DNA of 64,000 bases, taken from the NCBI GenBank assembly GCA_963556145.1, contig OY744469.1, forward strand, positions 3,444,767 through 3,508,766, written 5' to 3'. Source of the stretch: Hygrocybe punicea. Taxonomy: Eukaryota; Basidiomycota; Agaricomycetes; Agaricales; Hygrophoraceae. Position 1 is the stretch's first letter, and each line of letters starts with the position of its first letter. The position numbers and the translations under genes were made by a program. Below, in pieces: positions 58,301-64,000 of this stretch. Under the pieces are notes generated by a model that saw nothing but the letters and a program-made list of their open reading frames with translations, made no database searches and was not told the origin of the DNA.

Positions 58301-59649
58301 GTTGTAGAAACCACCAATCCTATTATACTTGCTTATCAAGAAGTGCTTCTGCAGCAGGAACTATCATCATGCAAGGCTTTGATCCTAAAGTAATTACTGG
58401 GGGTGCTTCTGGATATCTCAGGCAGGAATTCAGAGAATTAGAACTGCTTGATGAGATTACCAAACTGAAATATCAAGGACTCTTACCAGACCATGTCAAG
58501 GGAGATCAGCGAAATTCTATCATTGATCAATTTAGAAAATGGAAAGGAAAGTCATATATTCCAAAAAACATTCATCATGCTATCGCATGGAAAGCCACGG
58601 AGCAACTAAATCAATACACAACACAGCCCTCTCCATGGCAATTAATTAAACATATGAACAAAAATCAAAAGGCAGATTTCAGAAACCTCAACTTTGTTCC
58701 TGCAAAAGGAACTGTTCCAATCACTGTCACTCATAAAAATTCGATGGCCAATGTATTGCAAAATAAAAAACGAAAATTACAACAAGTTGTAAGTTCATCT
58801 TCCATAGTGAAAAAAAGACGAAAAACAAGTACTATTGAATTAAATGAACCAAAAGGGTTTATATGGGATGCGGAAGATTGGAGCTGTGCTTATGATTCAC
58901 TCTTTACAATATTACTAGCAATATGGAATGAAGATCCATCAAGTTGGAAAAAAAGATTCAATAGCATCAATGAAATATTAAAGATTTTGAGCTTAGGATT
59001 CAAACGATCCAAGAATCACACAACAGATTTAGAAACAGTTAGAAATACAATCAGACATTTATTGCATCAAGATAAACCCGAAATATTTCCTTATGGTCAA
59101 GTTGGCATTGCCATAAGTGATTTGGCCCATTATATAATGAAAGCAAATGAACCAATGACTTCAACTTGTCTTAAATGTATCAATTGTGAAAACATAACCA
59201 TTCTGGAAAATGATAGATGTGACGCCATCTTTCATTGTTCATATTCATTTTCTGGAACAATCTCAACATGTCTTGCTCAAATCATAGTTAATAGACAACG
59301 GCACAAATGTCAATTGTGTTGGGGAGAGATTACTAAATTTATTGCATTTAACAAAATTCCACCTCTAATCATGTTTACAGTTGACTCTATTGAGAATTTA
59401 ATAATTAGTCAAGTTATAAACTTGTCAATTGATGACATATCCACTGCTTACACATTGAGAGGAATTGTGTACTTTGGTGATGCACATTTTACTGCCCGCA
59501 TATTCATCAACAGTATGGTATGGTTTCATGATGGTATATCAACCAGATCAATTTGCATTAATGAAGGTGATATAGATAACTTTTCAAATATTAATTTATT
59601 GTCATGTAATGGTAATAATGCTGTACTGTTTATATATGCTCAATCTTAA
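52357..59649 (+). CDS. Helitron B RepHel transposase-helicase with USP-like protease domain
   Basis: The frame is open from before 52066 to the stop at 59647-59649. The start is uncertain: homology to copy A begins at YIGGGKR (about 52576), after an acceptor-like TTCATAG, so ATGs at 52357 or 52375 are candidates. Domains: CxxC finger (53155-53350), DUF6570-like (LANGLWMGRIP, ERTPLLVRR), HUH nuclease with TLHLHMLLW (near 54770), LGNPDHYTSHKFVPFFW, Pif1-type helicase with Walker A GGMAGTGKS (near 57007), Walker B IFIDEVSML, FAGDFGQLPPA, and CQGRTRPNNVVDL with YYTCLSRSASAAGT. The last 270 residues form a USP-like fold: Cys box WSCAYDS (Cys at 58885), two CxxC pairs (CLKC, CQLC), and a His box GDAHFTARI then WFHDG. 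HUH cuts and joins single strands, the helicase unwinds, and the protease would be a deubiquitinase or polyprotein processor. Roughly 2,430 residues. Confidence 0.82.
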   Translation: MIKALLMRSLLRRHDFKTYLFHCITSSLSHATLLWTTLCFIIRHSRSNIIVFNLNLFGHLFKSLYINFVHRYDYIGGGKRIPTFKFSFLQSFMLPSNNINHDSDILFEYVGHIDEQTANTLYEDRKTYACVKMPLHELLPNLTVKDIGEITTIHGIYLSKTLRRLHGQDLSVALMRHNCSACDTHVSIFHVHDIKSHKDLCKQWYRRQKMTETNECGKEETQAQMKEELDKSDEQLFPPPPPSIELKETIISNWCRDTSPECFQESGCAVCGQLVALKNMSLLSKTKVNLKILTRDNMGITRCERYHCSDPIEDIKGPVLDDTCKWICKPCVLSLNKGQTPKYALANGLWMGRIPAQLQNLTFAEQLLIARVRHNKCIVRVSSGMHKMKANAIMFQNPTPKIYQRLPPTIKELDEVLAFIFTGPARPTPEDMERTPLLVRRRRVSAALEWLKLNHMDYYDLDISYENLAQYPDHGIPVVVAYRPADTNKEPEATSAFDNEVEDGVEDGPCPFVVSGITGENLDITSPKALIARATKHLIDDHGGVLAISHARNPESFFNNPQLYPMMFPCLFPYGLGGISSIDNDVLSISDMMHKRHLLMYHDKRFQTDPYFPLIAFNQEQIKDSTTGGYLLTNKHNFNDIANRLMNINTAVLDDLSKRLSRGDRVKPDTSEEKACYKLISDLDHVAGQVKGSITNKKYMRNEIWSLISYIGAPTWFITFAPADINHPLCLYYADNKEKFYPKLRLPQDCYKLIANNPVAGARFFHFTTEMFIKHILGINESHPGLYGNTSGYYATVEEQGRLTLHLHMLLWIKGCLTPQEIRDKIMGENSDFQKRLVEYLESLCVGQFMTGSKDEVSQKMEQTMSKPEYQPPTCVMPDPPSYNCSMNCQYHNKRSTWWQRFQDVVDDLLLRLNVHNRHDGKKKPYCLNSKGECKRRFPRDIFQQTFVEPNTGALNLKHGEPWMNTVTPEVTYMLRCNSDVTSLLSGTAIKAIVAYITDYITKFSLKTYSIFEVIKSIFDKNSEMIGGDLKRKDKVRKLFTQIVNSLTSKMEIGAPMASLYVLGNPDHYTSHKFVPFFWRSYVKEVISAWSDEEIPNICEDQNNAQKVVIGKNNGAYIGLSKVNNYMFRPALYDNVSLYDWIRLATMEPKKRRTKTKTKRARKEPVQNQIFDNLGCDDLSDSCTEPTNVDYSSDDNLSDVVDNDILMEIDEIPKPDSLSRHAGTEIADKTNEVDLNKLTKFENDYTLHSNHPQYLTHHAKMKGNDPFIVPNFIPNTLPRADRGDREYYCCTMLTFFKPWRSGKELKSKLQTWDNAFIDHEFSKKELEIMKYFGLRYECLDARDDFSAKRQKNNTANIRYSWATSNGLDELDDMHNAEFAFNGDDFNNNIDEDNNDTEILLKLGQKGQKRKDQMLITERTLKRSGWLDDCIDGTPDIGPLIPIEPPVVQSAKLWRTAVLAKKKEIINDRNKNLPTNTATINKLGNFQYNDVKIVDAAYINHMFIPANRADRHLIDVTINDYKLNTDQKRAFHIIANHSTLINGSDKLRMYLGGMAGTGKSQVIKALTSFFGKHNENHRFVVLAPTGGAAALVNGSTYHSILGINQGGSSRSLAQVRANLDGVDYIFIDEVSMLSCRDMYKISAQCAKARGVYDEPFGGINMIFAGDFGQLPPAMSGAPLYSGTVGVQINSSQTIANQEAAIGKALWHQITTVVILRENMRQTNQSEEDVQLRLALENMRYKACTPKDIAFLRTRVAGKGPNDPKLAQKKFRNVSVITALNAQKDKINELGIQRFAAENRRPLTSFYSIDRWNDPTSSNSKRKSHHMSTILDPIRHTKILEPSLQKLLWSQPHASSSDHIPGRLDLCVGMPVMLRNNDATECCITKGAEGIVVGWQSAIGPEQQTVLDTLFVRLLNPPKKINIEGLPENVVPITKHVTSTMCSLPNDDVISLSREQVLVLPNFAMTDYACQGRTRPNNVVDLSSCRNHQSYYTCLSRSASAAGTIIMQGFDPKVITGGASGYLRQEFRELELLDEITKLKYQGLLPDHVKGDQRNSIIDQFRKWKGKSYIPKNIHHAIAWKATEQLNQYTTQPSPWQLIKHMNKNQKADFRNLNFVPAKGTVPITVTHKNSMANVLQNKKRKLQQVVSSSSIVKKRRKTSTIELNEPKGFIWDAEDWSCAYDSLFTILLAIWNEDPSSWKKRFNSINEILKILSLGFKRSKNHTTDLETVRNTIRHLLHQDKPEIFPYGQVGIAISDLAHYIMKANEPMTSTCLKCINCENITILENDRCDAIFHCSYSFSGTISTCLAQIIVNRQRHKCQLCWGEITKFIAFNKIPPLIMFTVDSIENLIISQVINLSIDDISTAYTLRGIVYFGDAHFTARIFINSMVWFHDGISTRSICINEGDIDNFSNINLLSCNGNNAVLFIYAQS

Positions 59650-59686
59650 TATGTGTTCTCTTGCTAAAAGAAGGGACGAGTAACAT

Positions 59687-59718
59687 GCCATGCAAAGCAA
59701 TGGCCCACACCCCACTAG
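59687..59718 (+). other. Helitron B 3' terminal hairpin and CTAG end
   Basis: Stem GCCATGC/GCAATGGC with one bulged base and a 3-base loop, then CCACACCCCA and CTAG, with T following. This matches the canonical Helitron end rule (a hairpin about 10-12 nt before CTRR, insertion between A and T). Confidence 0.75.
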
Positions 59719-60047
59719 TTGGGAGTACAGCCATTGTGATCGGTTTGTTGTGGGATAGCGTAAACAAGATATCGAAGGGAAAAGACAATGTCGGTGACGT
59801 CCATTGGCAAGGAGACTTTTTGGGTACAACAAGGTCACGTGGGAGATGTCCATGGTCAGTCTGGATTGTTCTAGAAGAAGGGACAAAAAGAGAACAAGAA
59901 TAAGAAAATACAAGGATGTCCAAATGAAGAAACAATGACGTTGAAAGGAAGACAAAGGACAAAATGAAATAAAAAAGGAAGGTGGCAGTGTAGAATCGTC
60001 ATGGTAGGTATTGGAATGGGCATCGGGGTCGGAAGCGGAGTTGGAAA
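59719..60047. other. Spacer between Helitron B and an LTR
   Basis: No gene. If the LTR at 60048-61051 is a 5' LTR on the minus strand, this would be its leader, but no primer-binding site was recognised. Open frames on the minus strand are Ser/Leu-rich and unsupported. Confidence 0.3.
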
Positions 60048-61051
60048 TGTAACAAAGGGGAACTCAAAGAATGATAGAATAAGAGTGAACTAGACTGGAT
60101 TGCAAGCACTAGCTACTACAATGAGTAACTACTAGTACTAAGAGAATGAGGGATCACACTGTGTGAACCCAACTAAGAGTGACTACTGAGTGGTGGGGGG
60201 AAATCCTACTGACTACTGGAATTTGGGGGCCCTATTTATACTGTTGGAGAACAATGGGGGACTGAGAACAATGGGAAAGTGAGAACAATGGGACTGAGTC
60301 ATGAGAACAATGGATGGCATCAAAGAGGCTGTGAACAATGGGCTCTATCTCCATTTGGACTGTTTAGAACAATAGACTGCTCAGAACAATAGACCTTTGT
60401 CTTTATGTAAGCAGAATATCACAATCACTCTCTGATGCATCCTATCTTATCATTATCTTATCATCCTCTTGTTCACATCTTATCTAATCATTTCCCATTA
60501 TCTAGCTGAGCCGCTTTTGATCAATACAAGTAAACAAGATTTGTAATCAATCCATTACTGCTAATATAGGTAACAATGCTAGTTGGGCTTGTCTCCTTGC
60601 ATGCGCAATACAGAGAAATATATAATAAATACTAATGAGTGGGGGATGTGCCTCTGTGCACCATACATAAACGGCTAGGTCTGGGCATTACTAGTGAAGC
60701 CATAATAAATGATATAAAGGTAAGCATATATGCTATTTGTGTCTGTTCACTAGCATGCGTAATGTGGAAAGGCATAGAATGGGTACTAATGAGTGTAGGT
60801 GTGCATCCATAGTGTTGCACTTAAATATCTAAGTCCATGGTCCGATGGTAAACCCATGACATTACACCCAAAAACACTTGGGGTCATGACACCGGCCAGG
60901 CTACACCCCCCACACCTCATTCCTGTTGAAAACGAGCAGTCGGGGGCCTGACCCCCTGCCCAACCTCAAGCACCCTGCCTTTCCATCCACCTGGATGCCC
61001 CACCCCGTCCTGTTTTCGACCACCCGGCTAGTCTAACACCCCCGTGTTACA
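60048..61051 (-). mobile_element. LTR, probably solo or truncated
   Basis: On the minus strand it starts TGTAACACGGGGG and ends CCCCTTTGTTACA, with exact TGTAAC/GTTACA ends. A TATA box (AGTATAAATAGGG) lies near 60235, about 190 bp before the LTR 3' end, as expected for transcription in that direction. GAGAACAATGGG-type words repeat at 60245-60310. No matching second LTR and no 5-bp target duplication were seen (GGAAA versus TAAGT), so recombination or truncation is likely. Confidence 0.55.
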
Positions 61052-61178
61052 TAAGTTATGGCAGTTCTTAACATTCAAGTTAACAGAAATGCACCCATGT
61101 TCATATAGATTAAAAATATGTAGAAAAAATATGAAAAGATGACGGTTTCAAGAAGAAAAAAATTCAAGCAGGCTGATC

Positions 61179-61570
61179 TTAGTTATTATTGACGGCATCT
61201 TCAACCGCATTCTCGTCATCGTCATCCTCGTCATCAGTGAAAGCCATTCCCCTTTTTCTAATCTTTGAGGATACCTCCTGTTGAAGACGTTGGGTCTTCA
61301 ACAGCATTTTTGATGCCTCCTTAACCAAGCCAGCCCCGATATCAGTCAAAATATGCAAGGGTAGTTAGCGTACATACCTGGGCAAACCTATCATCGATGA
61401 GAGCTAATGTGTGAAGTACAATTCCAAGTTTGAAGGTTTTATCATTCTTGGCAGAAAATGCACGAAATGACACTCAAACATCCACTATCACGCCTGGAAA
61501 AAAACTGGTCAGTGCTATACGTCCATATCTACACATTTTGACCCATGAGTTTTTCTTGGTAGAGTCAATA
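61179..61570 (-). pseudogene. Family 2 protein, 3' fragment cut by Helitron C
   Basis: From about 61500 to the stop at 61179-61181 the minus strand reads PGVIVDV, a TGA, VSFRAFSAKNDKTFKLG, ALIDDRFAQ, an intron, then EASKMLLKTQRLQQEVSSK and RKRGMAFTDDEDDDDEN. It matches the last exons of the copy at 8892 (EASKALLKTQ; KRGVAFTDDEDEDDE). The in-frame TGA sits where the other copy has L-Q. The upstream part is absent because Helitron C is inserted at 61571. Confidence 0.65.
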
Positions 61571-64000
61571 CTTGTTTAGTGGGCCAGTGCTGTGCATGGC
61601 ATGAATGAGTTCTTTTTTCCCCCTCCTCACTTCTTTGCTGAATTAAGAAAATTGCATAGAGCATGTTACATATGGCATAAGATACATAGCATGTGTTCCA
61701 TATTGCATATTGATCTAATAAACCCACCTCCCACCTCTGCAACATATATAAATTAGTATAAAATAAAACTACATAGAGTGTCTTCATCAACCTCCTCTCT
61801 ACCTGCCATCTCCCCTGTGTTGCACCATCATGCAACACTCTCAGCCATGAAGCAATTGCTCAGGGAGCAACAGGTCAACTGCCAAACACAACTGCCCCCC
61901 AAACAGTATGCTGACAATTAACTCACATTTGCTCAACCCTACTTCTCCATGACCCTGAATGCTACACAATGGATTATCACATGAAGAAAGCCGTGCTTGA
62001 CCTCAAGGAGGATGCTCAAAGACTCTGAGCATAAATAGCTAGTACAAGGTTTCTATTTTCACAGTGTCTGATATCATGGTCTGAAAGTTGTGTAAGGTCA
62101 GTGTCTCTGGAACAAGAGTTGCCTGTAATCATTCCATCATGATACCATACTTGTTTCTATGCAGTAATAATACGTGAGGTGAAATGATATTGACCATGAT
62201 ATACAATGCCTCTAAGTTCTAATGTCTTTGTGTCAGTCTCTGAAACAAATTCTAATCTATGACTGGTTTAAATGGTTTTAAGTGGATACTCTAGAATCAG
62301 AATATGTGGTGCTTCATTATAAAATACAAGTTGATTTATTCTGCTGTTGCAATCAGGACATCTTCTATTGGTTTTCTGTGACAAGGTATCAACCCACTTC
62401 ATAGTAGACTGTTTAATAGTATTATCAGCATGTAACACATAGCCTAGTCTGTCATCAATGGGTTCTTCTGCAAAGTCACATTGAGAACATTCATGTTGAG
62501 AAGAGGCTACAATGTCATTGACTTTAAACAACTCCATAGCCAGATTTGCAACACTGATGCCCATTGTTCCTCTAGGAAAGTCTGTAGGATTCATCTTATG
62601 TAGTGTAGTCCTAAGATGATCTCTTAGTTGTTCAAATGTTACATTTTTGTGCAACACCTTGGAAAAACCATGAGACAATGTGGTGAGATGATCATTCATG
62701 CTTCGGAATACTGTAGACCACTCTGCATGATTGTCTTTCCACAAGTGGAATATAATCACCAACAATGAGTCATATGCACAGCTGTAGTCATTTCCATCCC
62801 AGATCAGTCCAGTTGGAGAGTTTATGACCCGTTGCTTGCTTGTTGATCCTTTGTTAACATGGTCTTTGGTGATCCGAGGCCTTGTAGCTGCTGGTTCATT
62901 GTTTGTGTCAAGTGAATGTTTGTGGGTTGAAGCAATAGCAACTGAGCCTTTTGCTGGAACAAATGAAGTTGCAATTACAGCTGCTTTCTGTTTTTCTTTG
63001 CCTTTTTCAACCAATTGCCATGGGCTATCAGGGATTTTACAAGCCAATATGAGTGGATCAGTTGGTGACCATTTGATAGCAGTATCAGTTTTGGCAGGAA
63101 CATAGTGAATTCCCTTCCACTGCTGAAAATTTTGAAGCATAACAGAGCGTGTACCAGCATCAATGTGATCAGATAAAGCACCTTCATATCTCATCCTTGT
63201 AATCTCATCAAGCAATTCTAGTTCTCTAAATTCTTGTCTAAGATATCCAGAACAACCTAGTGATCACTTTGGTGTCAAAGCCTTGAATGATAACAGTTCC
63301 AGCAGCAGAAGCACTTCTAGACAATGAAGAATAATATGACATATGGTTGAAGCAACTGTTTAAATGCACAACATTGAATAGACTTGTTTTTCCTTGAGCA
63401 GCATGAGCAGTCATTGCAAAGTTAGGAAGCACCCAGACTTGTTGTCTCTCAATGGATTCCTTCAGGTCACTGGGAAATACACACTGAATTGTCTTGGTGT
63501 TTTTTACAATAGGCACTACATTGTTAGGAAGTCCTGGAATCTGCACCAGCTTTGGAGGTTTGTCCAGTTCAACAAATAATGTGTCAAGTACTCTTTTGCC
63601 ATGACTTGCTTTAATTGACTGCCAGCCAACAACAAATCCCTCTTGTCCTTTTGTAATGCAGAGCTCAGTGGCATCATTGTTGCGAAGCATCACAGGTATA
63701 CCAAGACACAAAGAGAGTTTCCCAGCAAAGTTATCTGTTGCAGCATGTCGCACTTTCCATATCTCTCTTTGTGTACCAAAGTCTATGTCACTGGATTGAT
63801 GTATAGCATTTGATTTGGACTTGCTTCTCACAGAATCCTTGTCTTTTCCCCACTTATCAATGGAATAGAAGTTGGTCAAGTTCTGGTTGGTGTCAGAAGC
63901 AAATCTTTCACATCCAAGAAGATTGATTTGATCCTTTTGTGAGTGAATGCCACATATGATAGGAACATTTCTAAAATTCTTTGAGGCAACATTGGGCTGG
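61571..64000 (-). mobile_element. Helitron copy C, 3' part, runs off the window
   Basis: On the minus strand the coding region ends at 62016 and is followed by about 445 bp that end in GAACTCATTCATGCCATGCA, the hairpin GCCATGCACAGCACTGGC and CCACTAAACAAG, with T next (61570). The final 400 bp match E4 and parts of E1. The terminus reads CAAG instead of CTRR, and the GAACTCATT motif is the internal half of the inverted pair seen in E1 and E2. Confidence 0.72.
62016..64000 (-). pseudogene. Helitron C RepHel C-terminus with USP-like domain, partial
   Basis: The visible part covers helicase motifs (FAMTAHAAQGKTSLFNVVHL, YYSSLSRSASAAGTV) and the USP-like domain: Cys box YSCAYDS (near 62780), CSQC and CPDC pairs, and His box GQYHFTSRII followed by WYHDG. 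Lesions: a net 2-base deletion near 63257 between VITR and CSGYLRQEFRE (copy A reads ITRGCSGYL), TAA at 62268-62270, and TAG at 62157-62159 just after the His box. The end is TGA at 62016-62018. It is close to copy A in sequence, and the N-terminal two-thirds lies outside the window. Confidence 0.75.

Larger units (their letters stand above)
52179..59718 (+). mobile_element. Helitron copy B, autonomous and possibly active
   Basis: It encodes one uninterrupted RepHel protein and ends in a textbook Helitron 3' terminus: the hairpin GCCATGCAAAGCAATGGC (59687-59704), a 10-base spacer, then CTAG followed by the target T. The 5' terminus was not found; 52179 is only the base after the upstream gene's stop. 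The absence of stops over more than 7 kb contrasts with copies A and C. Confidence 0.75.

Noticed and set aside
60840..60900. tRNA-like sequence (GGTCCGATGGTAA)
   Set aside because: It does not form a cloverleaf with a T-arm and lies within the LTR.

Overview
This looks like a repeat-rich stretch of a nuclear genome from a mushroom-forming basidiomycete (Agaricomycetes). The support is 45-60 bp GT/AG introns splitting almost every host-type gene, basidiomycete-type gene families (TET/JBP-like dioxygenase, stand-alone integrase-core gene, HECT-like protein, H3-tail/PHD protein), and Helitron and DIRS transposons. No prokaryotic operon, rRNA, tRNA or CRISPR array was seen. Family recognition is from memory of motifs; no search was run.

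Layout. 1-6.4 kb: a minus-strand gene with a histone-H3-tail-like N-terminus, a PHD-like finger and a caspase/CHAT-like domain; degenerate repeats; a TET/JBP-like dioxygenase pseudogene (+); and an uncharacterised gene (-) whose 5' end is cut by a non-autonomous Helitron-like element (E1). 8.9-10.0 kb: a broken member of a second uncharacterised family. 10.7-15.8 kb: a decayed DIRS-type retrotransposon (gag, RT-RNase H, tyrosine recombinase), followed by an almost perfect 790-bp palindromic element. 17.2-25 kb: a decayed autonomous Helitron (copy A, -). 25-33 kb: repeats, non-autonomous elements E2, E3 and E4, and a TTAA-flanked hairpin element. 33-38.6 kb: a HECT-like remnant, a fragment of a family-2 glycosyltransferase and an integrase-core pseudogene. 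38.6-42.5 kb: mostly unassigned DNA with an LTR-like block and a relic of the palindromic element. 42.5-52.2 kb: the best-preserved gene block, four intron-rich genes, with a head-to-head 82-bp satellite array between the third and fourth. 52.2-59.7 kb: a Helitron (copy B, +) with an uninterrupted RepHel reading frame ending in a USP-like protease domain. 60.0-61.1 kb: an LTR. 61.2-64 kb: a third member of the second family cut by a Helitron (copy C, -) that runs off the window.

How it fits together. The 3' end of Helitron C matches the ends of E1, E2 and E4, so these look like its non-autonomous derivatives. The same gene families recur as intact and decayed copies: family 1 at 4.8 and 44.4 kb, family 2 at 8.9, 42.5 and 61.2 kb. 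Many nonsense codons are TGA at positions where arginine is expected, four of them in the integrase and two in the TET-like gene. That is the trace expected of CpG-to-TpG decay in methylated DNA, and it occurs here beside a gene whose family oxidises 5-methylcytosine.
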